Source of the DNA: Iris pallida
Taxonomy: Eukaryota; Streptophyta; Magnoliopsida; Asparagales; Iridaceae
Assembly: GCA_029216955.1 (NCBI GenBank)
Contig: JANAVB010044017.1
Coordinates: 6,472,002-6,536,001 of the forward strand
Length of the DNA: 64,000 nt
Direction of reading: 5' to 3'
Shown here: piece by piece, positions 1 to 12,682 of the stretch
Position numbering within the stretch: position 1 is the first letter of the stretch
Layout: every line of letters begins with the position of its first letter
Program-made: the position numbers and the translations under genes
Notes under the pieces: generated by a model
Told to the model about the DNA's origin: nothing
Databases searched by the model: none
Seen by the model: only the letters and a program-made list of their open reading frames with translations

Positions 1-324
1 TCTCAATGCAAATTATCCATAATGCCTCTCTAGGTTGTCATGAAGGTTTGACTAATCTATGGAAGCTTCTAATCTAATTTGGTGATTAATCTAATCCCTA
101 TTCATGACATGTTATGACTTAAATGAGTCTAATGATGGTAGCCTAAAATGTAGGTTCAAGTATCATGCCAAGTCTAATCGGGTTCACTAACCAAAGGTCA
201 AATTAATAGGCTAGTCCACTCATAATAAATGCAACCATCACTATAATTAATTAAATAAATATACACAACGTATTAATAATATAAAATAACAAAAATACTC
301 CTATCTAGAAATATGGTAGTGACA
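1..324 (-). repeat. 3' LTR of element 1, start of U3 (truncated by window edge)
   Basis: On the minus strand the LTR begins TGTCACTACC at 324, directly after a purine tract, and runs left out of the window. It matches 13621-13941 base for base apart from scattered changes and small indels. About 10% divergence marks an old insertion. Confidence 0.75.
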
Positions 325-360
325 ATCCTACCCTCTAAAAAAATTTTGTCCTCAAAATTT
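325..360 (-). promoter_or_regulatory. Polypurine tract before 3' LTR of element 1
   Basis: Minus strand reads GAGGACAAAATTTTTTTAGA then GGGTAGGAT, immediately followed by the LTR start. This GAGGACAAAATT...GGGTAG block is the characteristic end of Tekay-type chromovirus interiors and primes plus-strand DNA synthesis. 361-672, between it and gag, holds no recognisable gene. Confidence 0.7.
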
Positions 361-672
361 AAGTTGGGTGTACTCTTCTCTAGGTCAAGCCCCCAATATT
401 CATGGTCTAAGAAAGTCCTACCTAAAATCATACAATTCTATTGAAGGTAAACAAATATGCCTGGTTATAGTCTTGATATTACAGTCTCAAATATGGGTTA
501 TACTAACTATGCTAACTATACTATAGCACAAGCAATCTACACGGTACCAATGAAGCACTCAAAACAAATAATAAAAAAGGAAGGAAAGAAGAGAACAAAA
601 CAAAACAAAATATGCTAACCCATCACCTGTAGCATCGGCCTCCTCAACAGTCAATGCAAAAGCCCTGCCCTG

Positions 673-1627
673 TTATGGTATCTCCCTCTTCTGGTTCGGG
701 GCATGATGTTGTACCACAGGTGGCCTAGCTCTATCTCTCTGACCTTGTGCTCCACCAAAAGGTGGTGCAGTGGGGCAATCTCTCATCAGATGTACAACGG
801 TTCTACAGAATAAACACACCTTCAGCCTTCTCCTACAAATATCCCAAGTGTGTCCCGATCTCCTGCAATAGGCACAAGTAGGCACCGGTTGATTCTGCCT
901 TCATAGATGTTGTTGAATCGATGATCCAGCTGGTGGGTGATACTCCTGCTGGGCCGTAAGACTCATCTTCTGAATATGGGATGCTTCACCAGTCCTGTAC
1001 TGGTACCAGCACCCACGACATCACTGCTCCTCTTGGGCCTGAGGCCCAAGTCCTCCATGATCTGGGCATCCATCAGAACGTCCTCGAAGGTAGCCATACG
1101 ACACCCAGAAGTGTACGATTTGACCACTCTATTTAGGACCCTCCTGAACTTACTGGCCCGATCTTCTGGCTCCCGAACCATATTCTTCGTAAAATGGCTC
1201 AGACAGAAAAACTCGGTAGCATACTCATCAACTGACAAGCTCCCCCGAACCAACCCAAGAAACTGGCTCTCTAGGGCACTCAAATCTACGTCATGAAAGA
1301 ACTTCTCCTTGAACAACTTCTTGAAAGCCTTCCAAGTCAGTATTGTCATGGCGAGCCTGGGCTCTTTGCAATACTATGTAAGCACGATATCGAACAGCTG
1401 ATTGGCGGCTGCCTCGACCTGTAAACTTTTTGGTATCTGAGCAAGTCGCAAAATATGCTCGATGTCCTCCAACCAGTCATTTTTATAAAGGTTCCCCACA
1501 GTACCCTTGAACTCCCGAGGAGACATCCTCTTGAAGTCCATAATGGTACCAGCCTCGACTGTTGCTGCTGAGTTAGAGCACCATAAGGCTGAACGAGCGC
1601 CACCTTCTTAATTATAGTTAATATCAA
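673..1627 (-). pseudogene. gag remnant (retrotransposon gag domain and two zinc knuckles)
   Basis: Read right to left. A broken reading frame near 1346-1627 contains the start of a gag domain. The best-preserved part (963-1349, 128 codons) has the retrotransposon-gag core beginning TWKAFKKLFKEKFF with the typical SVDEYATEFFCLSHF segment. The piece at 673-885 has two CCHC-like knuckles: CAYCRRSGHTWDIC is intact, while the second (CLFC...HLMRDC) has lost the glycine spacing. Gag forms the virus-like particle and binds element RNA. Frameshifts separate the pieces and there is no downstream pol. A further open stretch at 1696-2019 may be the eroded N-terminus, but I cannot show homology. Confidence 0.7.
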
Positions 1628-2019
1628 CTGGTGGCACTCTCAATACTCTAGCGCATCACATCAGTCTGCCACTAATGTGCCTCAACTTGGGCTCTCTAAG
1701 CCGCCATTATCTGTTGGAACAATACAAACATCTGTACTGTATCAGTCGGTGTTGGAGGCGACGGAGGAATAGCCTCTAGCCACGAGGATAGTCCTCTATA
1801 CAGGTGGAGGAGCGTCCCTGAGAGTAGAGGATACTCCAACATAAATGAGAGAAACGACATGAGAAACCCCCATAGCTGGAGTAGGGGTTGAGAGGTAGCA
1901 GACCTCTCATAAGTTAATGTGGGTAATGTAGGTCCTAGTCTTCGACGGCATCCTGAAGATAGATCAAACAAGGAAGTCAATATGACACAAGATAAGATAT
2001 TATCAAAGGAGGCTAGCAA

Positions 2020-2684
2020 TTGAAATAAATAAGAATCAATAAAATGGAATATAAGATAGCAATTCCAATCCCTAAGAGTCTAGCATGTCCTATACTAAAT
2101 GCAAACAATCAAACATTTAAGGATATTAGAGGTGATAAGTCGAGAACCAATCTAGAATAGAATCTTATAATCATACTATTGTGCCCAAAAATTGTGTTAT
2201 CCAGAACCTTTGCCTTTCCAGTCAGCATAATTGCATAACCTTTGGTACCATATTCATGGTATATAGATCTAAAATTTAAGTTGTTCAGAATAACTGCCTT
2301 GCCAGCTGGCATGGCTGCGAAAATTCCAAATTCCATAACTAAGATACGTATATCTAAAATTGCCAGTTAATATGGCCACGATAAACTCCATAACCAAGAT
2401 GAATGGCTGTAATCATCACTGCCTCGCCTAGTATGTACTACCAGAATATACTCTTGATATAGTACATAAACTTGTTCTTAATACAAATTAAAGTCAACAA
2501 CGAACACCAATGATCAATTTCAATAATAAACAAGTAAGAGTAGACAGAAATGAGTGGAAACAGATTTCAAGATAGGGTTTATAGTAAGATTCTCAGAGGT
2601 CGTCCTAGAAATCTCACAAGGAGTCCTATTGTGATTGAGTATACTTTCATCCTTTTATCATATTTTCTATATCCTATTGTAGGC
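2020..2684 (-). other. Non-coding leader of element 1
   Basis: AT-rich DNA between the gag remnant and the primer-site hairpin. It holds short imperfect repeats (for example 'atggc...gaaaattccaaattccataact' near 2310 and a diverged copy near 2375). No supported gene. Confidence 0.45.
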
Positions 2685-2767
2685 TCGTAATAGTACAATT
2701 AAGCCGTTGTACTACCACGATATCGCTCTATTACGAAGCTGCACCAGCATGGGACACCACAAAAATA
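2685..2767 (-). promoter_or_regulatory. Post-LTR region: PBS-like motif and nested hairpin
   Basis: On the minus strand the LTR ends ...GTGACA at 2768, followed after 9 bases by TGGTGTCCCATGCTGG. A 9-bp stem, TCGTAATAG (2685-2693) with CTATTACGA (2728-2736), encloses an inner stem AGTACAA/TTGTACT. The TGG-initial motif sits where a primer binding site is expected, but it does not resemble the usual plant initiator-Met site (TGGTATCAGAGC). Similar motifs occur at the same place in three other elements in this window. Confidence 0.45.
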
Positions 2768-4559
2768 TGTCACGACCCGCATCCGGTATAGGGGCACGAG
2801 TACGTGGGTATGTCCAGCCTACGTCACAGCATCAACGGTAGAATGATATTTAGGTCAACTGTGCTATCTAAACAATCTAAGAATATATGAACTATAACTT
2901 GTCAATAATAATCACATCTCCGAACGGAGGACAATATAATATCTAGCATCTCATACTCAATCACAGATGCTAAAGGAAGATAAAGGTACAAAATGATATA
3001 CGTATGAATGATGAAATAAAGAGTCTAATATCTCAATAAGTACATGTCTCGAATAAAATAATAATCCAATCTAAAAAAGTGGAGACAAATCTAGTACTAA
3101 TAGCTAACCTAGATGGGCCGCTACTAGTATCTCCTCTACTGGGCTGATTCCTCTTGGGTCTTCTGTAAATAGTCTTCATCTACGCCTTGTCCATAATAGG
3201 TAGGACAGAAGTCCTCTAGATCCTTTGAAAAATATTATCCAGTCGATATTTGAGTGAAGCACACCTCTAACAACAGTTCCAATTAAATGATAAAGACTAT
3301 AAAATAGTTATAGAAAGTAATACATGACGAGTAGGAATGACTGAATCCGAAAATAAAATAGAGCAACAATTAAATACAGAGCACTAAAAATAAGCATAGT
3401 GAAACAAGTGGGTATAGCAATAAGGATAATAAGTAAGGAAGAACTCAGCTAATATTGGTATGAAGTGTCCAACAGGTATAATATAAATCAACAAGAATAT
3501 AACTAAACTAATGTGTTTTGAAATACCACTTTCGGCATGTAAACGGTTAGGGATAATACGGCTCATCGCACATGAGGTGTGCGACTGCTATCATTCCAGA
3601 TTAGACCAATTCGATGTAGTTTCAGATTTTGGAAATGTTTACATGTCTTCTTAAGTATTTTTCCCGGCCGACTATCCTAATGAATCCAAGTCCCGACACA
3701 CAAATCAAGTACGAGACCAGCTAGATAAAAGTAAGTGATATTAGTAAGTGAGTCTTGATGTACAGGCTAGACAAGTATAATGCACGTGTCGCAAGAGAGT
3801 GAATCCATAAAAATACCAATCCATGTCTCCATTGTGTCGAGAATCAAATAATACAATACTATAGACCAGAATCATAGAAATAATCAAATAATTGAAACTA
3901 TCAAAGAATGTACTCACATGTGGTCCTAAGCAACAATTATGGATCGAGGTCCAAAGTGGAGTTACAAAGACCTAAATATGAAATATCAATGTTAATTGGT
4001 GTTTCTGTGTGCTAAACATTGATATCTAGAACGAAGTATGATTTCTAGGTTATGGGGGGTCAAACTAGGTCAATTTATCCAAAGGGTTGACTTTTAGGGT
4101 TAACTAGTCAATACTAGTCAAGACTAGGTCATAACTAGGTTCTAGGTCCTATGGGTTTTCTAGACCTTGCCAATCCTGCAGGTAGACTCTAACCCATGCC
4201 CTTATCCTATATAGCATACCGTGCATCTTAATGTCCTAATTCTACAAGTATAAAGACCTATGATGGTATCTACCCTTGCCTATTTACATGTACCCATACA
4301 TGTATCCCTAGTGCCTTCATCTATATGTGACTCAGTTGTACTATATAGCTTATATAATTACCCTTGAAAGATACCTAAGCCTATATAATGCTATGTGCAT
4401 AAAAAAATGTACCCAAGTGTACCTATATGTGTTTCCTTATAAAGCACTTTCCACCAATATATTGGTATCTTTTCTAGACACTAGGATTCCTATCTATGCA
4501 TATGTGATATCCTTACCCTATGTATGCCACCCCATATACATATGTCCATATGCTATTCC

Positions 4560-4576
4560 ATAGGGTTACCTAACTA

Positions 4577-4658
<82 letters not shown>

Positions 4659-4675
4659 TAGTTAGGTAACCCTAT
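4560..4675. repeat. 116-bp perfect palindrome with (TA)n centre
   Basis: Arms ATAGGGTTACCTAACTACCTA (4560-4580) and its exact complement (4655-4675) flank an uninterrupted TA tract, so the whole segment is self-complementary and could extrude a cruciform. Confidence 0.85.
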
Positions 4676-5594
4676 CTATCCATCTATTTCACACCCTCAT
4701 CCATAAGGTGGATACTCACTCACATATACATATACACACATAGGCATGCACATTCTATCCACTAGGCTTCCCTAATCCAATTACCTGCATACCTACCACT
4801 TCCATCTGTTGTTGCCTAACTGATTTATACATACTCCTATTGAAGTACATGCACTCACCCGTGTACACTCCTTCTAACACACATACTCTACACACACCAA
4901 CACTATCTATAATATACCTATGACAACCACACTTGTATATTACCTATCTAGGAATACTCACACACAAACAAACACACTAGCACTCATGACCCTCACACAC
5001 GCAACAAACACCCTACCTGTTATTGTCCTTGTTCTCTATTATGCAGGACCCTCACACTTCTTTCTTTGTTCCTGTAGGTGGCATGCACCTGCTGCTACAA
5101 ATAGGAGGCATGGATTTGTTTTGCTACTGCCTAAGGTTACACTGCTACTGCATGTTGAACCCCTTGACCCCCTGCCTTTGCTGCCCCTAAAACATACTCT
5201 ATACTTGTGTGCAGACACAACAAGATACTGCTATTCTCACTCTCCTGTAAAGGCAAAGTTTACCGGTTGCCTAGTCCCAAAATGCATTGATGGTCTGCTG
5301 CTAAGAGCTGCAACCACTGCTTGCTGTTTTCTCTGTTACTCCCACATCCTATTGCCATTCTTCTACTGTTGTTGTTTCAATATTCCATAAATTTGCCCCG
5401 GGTTTAACCCTTGCTGCTGTTCAAGCTATCTGTAGAGGCTATAAGAAGCTTGCTTATAGCTGATACTCCTACTAATTATTCTCCTATCTGTTGCACAGTT
5501 GTATCATATTGCAGACATGATTTTTCCTTCCTCTTCACCTAATACGCACACTCCTCACACTTTCTATAAATATGCATTCACCTATATGTATCTG

Positions 5595-5598
<4 letters not shown>
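4676..5598. other. CA/CT-rich low-complexity LTR segment
   Basis: Low-complexity, CA-rich DNA inside the LTR. An open frame at 4920-5390 has repetitive Thr/His/Leu composition and no recognisable domain. I see no gene. Confidence 0.5.

Positions 5599-5646
<48 letters not shown>
5599..5646. repeat. (CA)n microsatellite
   Basis: About 24 uninterrupted CA units. A second, shorter CA/CG-rich run is at 5760-5785. Confidence 0.95.
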
Positions 5647-5647
<1 letters not shown>

Positions 5648-5808
5648 TTCCTTAATATTCTCCTATGCACATACACCAAATTTCCCATACACTAGCACAT
5701 ATGCACATAATACAGACACACTCATAGACACTCATATGGATGTATGCATGCGTGTGCGCCCACACACACACGCACACGCACACGCATCACATATGCATAC
5801 AAGAACTG

Positions 5809-6259
<451 letters not shown>

Positions 6260-6344
<85 letters not shown>
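6260..6344. repeat. (TA)n microsatellite
   Basis: Pure TA repeat that ends the right arm of the preceding inverted duplication. Confidence 0.95.
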
Positions 6345-6346
<2 letters not shown>

Positions 6347-6731
6347 AGCGGGTCCAAAGCCCCCTTTAGAAAATCCCCTAAAAACTCCCTCACTCTCAGC
6401 CGTAATTTAATGTTAATATTAATGTTAATGTTAATATTAATGTTAATATTAATGTTAATGTTAATATTAATATTAATATTTATTTTTATATTAATGTTAA
6501 TGTTAATGTTAATGTTAATATTAATGTTAATGTTAATATTAATTTTAATGTTAAGTTTAATATTAATTTTAGTATTTAATGTTAATATTAACATTAATAT
6601 TAACATTAATATTAACATTAAATTACGGCTGAGAGTGAGGGGGTTTTTAGGGAGTTTTCTATATATATATTTATATATATAAAATTAACATTAAATTACG
6701 ACTGAGGGTGAGGGGGGTTTTTTAGGGGGTT

Positions 6732-6735
<4 letters not shown>
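6345..6735. repeat. Fold-back repeat with (AATGTT/AATATT)n core
   Basis: Left arm 6368-6420 (AAAATCCCCTAAAAACTCCC then CTCACTCTCAGCCG) is repeated in reverse complement at 6608-6660 and again, more diverged, at 6681-6735. The core (6421-6607) is built of six-base AATGTT and AATATT units. It resembles a fold-back or MITE-like unit with an expanded core. No terminal TSD was identified. Confidence 0.65.

Positions 6736-6803
<68 letters not shown>
6736..6803. repeat. (TA)n tract at 5' edge of LINE
   Basis: TA repeat directly before the GC-rich LINE 5' UTR. The LINE 3' end also runs into (TA)n, so a TA tract was probably the target. Confidence 0.9.
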
Positions 6804-6806
<3 letters not shown>

Positions 6807-6821
6807 CTTCTCCAGGCGATT

Positions 6822-7160
6822 TTGAGCGACCCAGGCGTGCGGCGGATGGAAGATTCGACGGGGGGCTCCGCCACCCATGGCCCTCGGCCAATGTCGAGGG
6901 TGGCTCAGGCGTCATCGTCAGACGCCTCGCTCGGGGGAGATCGGGATGCGGGGCTGGGGGGGCTCCGCCCAGCGCGGCCTAATTCCGGCAGCGGATGGAA
7001 GCTTCGGCATGCGGCGGTTGGAAGCTTCGACGGGGGGCTTCGCCCGCCATGGCCCTCGGCCACTGTCGAGGGTGGCTCAGGCGTCAGACGTCTCTCTCGG
7101 GGGGGATCGGGATACGAGGGGGCTCCGCCCCTAAGCGTGAATCTGTTATTCCGGCAGAGG
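6822..7160 (+). promoter_or_regulatory. LINE 5' UTR with about 170-bp tandem monomers
   Basis: The segment starting GAAGATTCGACGGGGGGCTC at 6849 recurs at 7021 (period 172), including the shared 'atggccctcggcca.tgtcgagggtggctcaggcg' stretch. A third partial unit runs into ORF1 ('ttccggcag' at about 6982 and 7149). Tandem promoter monomers are known from some animal L1 families. Promoter activity here is inferred from position only. Confidence 0.6.
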
Positions 7161-7171
7161 TGAGGCCGCCG

Positions 7172-8275
7172 ATGGCTCCTTCGACTGAGTCGGGTCAGAC
7201 GACGGGAGCAGGCGACGGGATGACTGGACCGGTGAGCTACTCTGCAGCGGTGATGGGACGATTGGCGACGGGACGTTCGACGACGGGTTCGGCGGGCGGT
7301 TCGTCGAGAGTGTCTTTCCGTTCTGCCATTGATGTTGACGGTCGAAAGGTGGTCGTCTTCTTCTCGACGGACATAGAGGCTCTCACAGCGCCTTGTGGGC
7401 TGGACCTTTGTGGAAAGTTCGCCTGGCGGAGACTTCCGATTGAGGCCATTAAGAAGGATTTTGCTTCAAGGGGATTCCGGGGTTAGATTGATATTAAGGC
7501 CATTGACGATCGTCACATCCTCATTCGACCCAATGATGAGAGCGATTTCCTTCGGCTTAGATCCAAGGACTGTTGGTTCGTTGGACGGGTCCCGATGGTG
7601 ATATTCAGTTCGGTGGATTTTTCGTGGATGAGAGAGGATCCTCGAGTTCCAATTTGGATTTCCTTCCCTGGGCTTCCATATTGCTTGTTTGATACTAATA
7701 CGGTTCTCTCCATCGCTTCTGGGCTTGGGACTCTGCTGTATACGGATCGTACGACGGCTTCCTTTTCCAGGCCGGGTGTTGCTAGGGTTTTGGTTGAAGT
7801 GGACGTCAGTAAACCATTACAACATGAGGTATTTTTCCAACTTCTTGATGGCGTTCATTCGCAGCTGGTCGTGTACGAGCGGACTCCACTATACTGTGTT
7901 GCATGCGGATTACATGGCCATGTAGAGAGTGATTATGGTCGGCCACAGGTGGCGAAGCCGGCGGTGGATGTGGAAGAAAGGCCATCCATTTCTGATGATC
8001 CTTCCTCTGGCGGTACATTAGAGGAAGATGGCCCAGTGGGAGGATGTGGCGCCAGCAGGGGCCGTCGGCGATGTCGATCCAGGCATAAGAAGGGGAAGGG
8101 GATACGGCATGTTTGGCGGCGTGTCCAGGGGCGTGATTCTAGCATGGGGTTATTGCAGCCTGGTTTACGGAGGAGTAAAGACAATCGCGCGTGTTTCGTT
8201 CTGCCATTCTGGCACGTGGGGGAGTCATCATCGGGCCAGCTGGCTTTATGGTCGGATGTTGGATGGCCCTTATAG
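7172..8275 (+). pseudogene. LINE ORF1 (DUF4283-like, CCHC zinc knuckle)
   Basis: The reading frame from ATG 7172 is broken by one TAG at 7484-7486 and then open to 8275. It contains the DUF4283-type segment of plant LINE ORF1 proteins (motifs VGRVPMVIF and RVPIWISFPGLPY at about 7580-7690). A C-terminal knuckle follows, CVACGLHGHVESDYGR, in which the last cysteine is tyrosine, then an Arg/Lys-rich stretch near 8060-8120. Such proteins bind LINE RNA. Its true end may be further right, since 8276-8678 is GC-rich and partly open in another frame. Confidence 0.65.
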
Positions 8276-8678
8276 AAAGGTTGCAGCATTCCGAGTTCGT
8301 GTCTGGACGGGCACTCGGGGCCAGAGCGGGTTATTCGTCCCATCACCTTACCAGACCTTCCTATTATTATCCATAGTCAGTTGGGACAAGGAGTCATAGC
8401 GGATGGTTCAGACACGGAAGAGCAGAGCTTAGTGGTGTGGGAGGAGCCCGCCCTTGGCTCCATCTTCGCCTGGGATGATGATCCTTCTCCCGGGGATGTG
8501 TTAGTTTCGTTGCCTGATGATAGAACTTCCATTACTCTTTCGGAGGGTCGTAAAGAAGGATGGCAGATGGTACCTTTTAAAAAGGCGGTTGGTAAGCGAA
8601 GGAAGTCGTTGGCGTCTCAGTCAGATCGTCTCCTTCGATCACATGCATCCCGGGATAGGCAGGACCCCCAGAGGGTCC

Positions 8679-11600
8679 ATGGTTAATTTTCTTATTTGGA
8701 ATGTTCGGGGGACGGTGAACAGATCAACTTTATGCCGTCTCAGGTCCTTGTGTCGGAGCAACTCTATCCAGGTTCTTGTTATTATCGAGCCCAAGGTGAT
8801 ATCCTCCAAGCTTCTCTCTTATCAATTGAGGTTGGGTTTTGATATTAGCTGTTGCAATGAGAAGGGTAATATATGGTGTTTTTGCAAATTAGGTACTGGC
8901 TCAACTGTATTGATTCCTGTGATCAGGCTATTACGGTATAGCTTTCTTTGAGCTATTTCTCGGATCCGGTACAGTTGTCTGTTGTTCATGGTACAGGAAT
9001 ACGTCAGGAGAGGAGACGTCTATGGCGGCACCTTCTGGACGTCCAAGCTAGGGATTTTATTTTGCCTTGGGCTGTGGGCGGGGACTTCAATATTATTTCT
9101 TCTCCGGATAAGAAATTTGGAGGCCGGCCACCTGACAATCTAGCCATGGCAGATTTTCTCGACTTCCAGTTGGCGACCGGGCTATCAGATGTTGGCTTCA
9201 GAGGGAGCACTTTTACTTGGATGAATGGTCAGTCTGGGGTTGACCGGCATGGATCCTGCCTCGATCGTTTGTTAGCGACGGGTTCCTGGCTGGATGGAGT
9301 CCAGGTCTCCTGTGAGCATCTCAATCGGGCAGAATCTGATCATGCTCCTCTCATGATATCCAACCAGCCAGTGTCTTCCGTTCAGCGTCGAGGTTTTCGT
9401 TTCCTCGACTTTTGGACTTCTCACCCTGAGTTCCTCACGGTAGTTGCCCGGGCTTGGGAATCTTGCTGGCACTATGATGCGTTGGAGCGTCTGGGCATGC
9501 ATTTGAGGACGATGGGTCAGGTCCTGGCCGGCTGGAGCAGATCTACTTTTGGAGATGTTTTTCAGGAGGTCCGGCAGGCAGAGGACGTTGTACTGGCGTC
9601 GGAAGGGGATTATGATCTTCATCCTTCGGAGAGGGGAAGGGCTTCCTGGATGGAGGCTGTAGCCAGACTAAAGCAAAAGGTCCAGGTTGAGGAGTCGTTC
9701 TGGAAACAGAAGGCCAGACTGATGTGGGACCTGGAAGGAGATAAGAATACTCGATTTTTCTACACGTGCACCCAGAGTAGGCAGCGAAAGGCTGCTATCC
9801 AAAAAATTATTCGTGCTGATGGTACAGAAACAGGCTCTGATGTGGAGGTGGCGGTGGAGGCTTCTTTATTCTTCTCTAAGTTGTTCTGGGCTGAGGCTAT
9901 TATCGATGATGATGACTTCCTCGATGTTATTCCTAGCATTATCTCCGCGGAGGACAATTCTGATCTTGTCTGGTATCCGGATAGATCGGAATTGATGGAG
10001 ATTGTTCGTGGGATGGACCCGTCTAGTGGCGCTAGACTGGATGGGTTTTCTGGGAGATTCTTCTCTTACTGTTGGAATATTATCGCTACTGACGTGGATG
10101 AAGCCATTGGCGCTTTTTTCTTGGGTGGTCGTCTTTCAGCTTCTATATCTGATACTTTCTTGTTTCTTATCCCCAAAGTCGAGCACCCCAAGAGTCTTTC
10201 AGATTTTCGTCCTATTAGTCTTTGCAATTTCTGTAACAAGATTATTTCCAAGATTCTTGCTTACAGGTTACGGGAATTTTTTTCCAAAATTATTTCTCCG
10301 GAGCAAAGTGCTTTTGTTAAAGGGCGGGAGATCGTTGATAATATAATTATTGCCCAGGACATGGTAGCATCTATGAGGGAACCCAATCACGGGGGCAACA
10401 TGGCTATCAAGCTTGACATGCAGAAGGCTTATGACAGGGTTAATTGGCAATTCCTCTTGCGGATTCTTCGAAGATTTGGCTTTAATGAAGCCTTCTGTGA
10501 TATCATTTATCGTCTCTTGGCGGACATCCGGTATGTGTTTCTTCTCAATGGAGCTCCTACAGATTTCTTTCCGACGTCTCGAGGGATCCGGCAAGGGGAC
10601 CCCCTTTCCCCCGCTCTATTCATTATTACTGCGAAGGTGCTCTGTCGGAACCTCAAGCTCCTTCAAGACTCTAATAGGAGATCATCTTTTCATACTCCGA
10701 TCGGGGGTCCGCGTATATCACACCTGGCCTACGCGGATGATGTTCTTATTTTTACTTCGGGGAATATTTCTGGCTTGCGTGCTCTTCAGAAGGTGTTGCA
10801 TCGTTATGAGGCTGTATCAGGTCAGAAGATTAATTATTCCAAGTCTGCCTTTTATACTGCAGCTCCATTGGCTGAGGATCGTGCTCAGGTTATATCTTCC
10901 TTATTTGGTTTTTGCACCGGTACTCTGCCTCTTACTTACTTGGGTTGTCTTTTAACATGTGGAAGAAGGAATGCGGGGTTGTTCAGGAATCTGATTGATA
11001 AAATTAGGTCGAAGCTCACGGGATGGCATAACAAAATTCTATCTCCTGGGGGCAAGCTGGTTCTTATTAAAAATGTTCTTTGCTCTATTCCTATGTATAC
11101 ATTGACAGCTTGTTGTCCACCCAAAGCCGTTATCAGGACAACTGAGAGGATGTTTGCAGCGTTCTTTTGGGTAGCAAGGATGGTGTCGCTAAGAGGAGTT
11201 GGTTGGCGTGGCGGCTTGCTACTCGGACTAAATCTGAAGGGGGCCTAGGATTAAGTGTCTGAAGGATATTTTGGATGCCTTCTCTATGAAATTATAGTAG
11301 AAATTGCATCTTGGGAGGGGCCTGTGGGTGGACTTCCTTAAATCGAAATATTTTTTAAAGCGTCATCCTTGTGAAGCTTTCATGACGTCCAAGTGCTCTC
11401 CCATTTGGCGACGGATTTGAGGGGAAGGAAATTGGCGGAACCTCATATTTATTTTAGACTTGGCCGTGGAGCGGGCTCAGCCAGGTGTGAAGCATGGATT
11501 CCAGGAGGTCCTCGGTTGGGTCGTGTTGCTGATCCTACAGTCGTTGGTGTTGTCACTGGGGCCAGACGTGGAGCGGGGAGACGTTTGCGGGGGCTTGCTC

Positions 11601-12520
11601 CTGGGTTGGCGGGCCAGCCCACGGATCCCGGGGGGGCGGGCGCTGATCTGGTGGCTCCTTTCCAGAGTCGGACGCACCCCCTGGGGAGGGGTGCGACGGG
11701 TGGTGCCACGGGGAGCTCCGTAGGTCGGCCAGATTGGCTGGGAGGGGGTTTTCCATCCTCATCGACCGGTGATTGTAAGGGTCCTATCGAAAAGGGGAAG
11801 AAAGATCCGAGATTCTCGGGCGAGGAACTCAGACAATGGAGGTCCTGATATCCGATCATTTTGGTCAGCCGAGGGCTGGAATTTGTCGTTGATCTCGGAG
11901 CATTTTGGGGTAGAGGCAGGGCGGCGTATCAATGCAGCCAATCTGACTTGCACTTCGGTGCCTGATTCCTTTGTCTGGGGTGATCGACAAGGATCTTTCT
12001 CTCTGGCAGCGACATGGAGGTTTTGTCGGACTCACCATCCAACTTTCCCCTTATTTTCTCATATATGGGGCAATGTATTCCGGCGAAGTGGTGCATTCTA
12101 TTATGGCGGGTGTGCCACAACCGGCTTCCCACTGATGACAACATTCAAAAGATCGGCTTTCATATGGCATCCAGATGTCATTGTTGTCAGAATGGGCAGG
12201 TGGAGACTCTTCAGCATATTTTCTTCCAGGGGGATCTTGCTATGGAGGTATGGTCTGTCTTCCGGAGTTTTTTTAAGGCGAGGATGCACCATGATTTTTT
12301 GGTTTTCCTTCAAAGATGGTGGCGTGGCCCCGACAGTCATCATCGGAGATCCTTGGCCGGTGCGATTATTTGGGGGCTTTGGAAAAATCGGAACAAGCAG
12401 CGCTATGAGGGGCGCAGTGCTGGCACTGCTTTCTTGGTTCGGGAGGTGAAGTGGCAGTTTCGGAAGTCGCTTTCGGGTTGTCGTCATCTTCCGTCTATCC
12501 CGCAATGGGCATGGGAATAG
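8679..12520 (+). pseudogene. LINE ORF2: endonuclease, reverse transcriptase, zf-RVT
   Basis: ATG 8679 opens with NFLIWNVRG, the N-terminal motif of L1 AP-type endonuclease; this frame stops at 8951. The neighbouring frame, open from about 8948 to 11248, carries the rest: GGDFNII and SDHAPL (endonuclease catalytic motifs, about 9080 and 9330), then reverse transcriptase with RPISLCN, QGDPLSP (about 10590) and the catalytic YADD (about 10730). After the stop at 11246-11248 a degenerate stretch leads to a zf-RVT-like segment (12014-12520) with the CHCC...H cluster. At least one frameshift (about 8945) and several breaks between 11240 and 12010 make it non-functional. The enzyme nicks target DNA and reverse-transcribes the LINE RNA. 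Confidence 0.85.
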
Positions 12521-12611
12521 TGTTTGGTTTTGCTATGTTTTATCTTTCTGTGTTACCGTAGAGGTAGGATGTACTCACTACCCTCTTTTTTATCAATAAA
12601 GGTAACGGTTC

Positions 12612-12679
<68 letters not shown>
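12521..12679 (+). terminator. LINE 3' UTR, poly(A) signal and (TA)n tail
   Basis: A short 3' UTR with AATAAA at about 12594, ending GGTAACGGTTCCCT and then a (TA)n run (about 12616-12679). No poly(A) tract is present. Confidence 0.65.

Positions 12680-12682
<3 letters not shown>

Larger units (their letters stand above)
6804..12679 (+). mobile_element. L1-type plant LINE, degenerate
   Basis: A full-length-looking non-LTR retrotransposon: GC-rich 5' UTR with tandem monomers, ORF1 (DUF4283-like with a zinc knuckle), ORF2 (AP endonuclease, reverse transcriptase, C-terminal zf-RVT-like region), short 3' UTR with AATAAA and a (TA)n tail. It splits the 5' LTR of element 1. Frameshifts and stops in both ORFs make it inactive. 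Confidence 0.85.
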
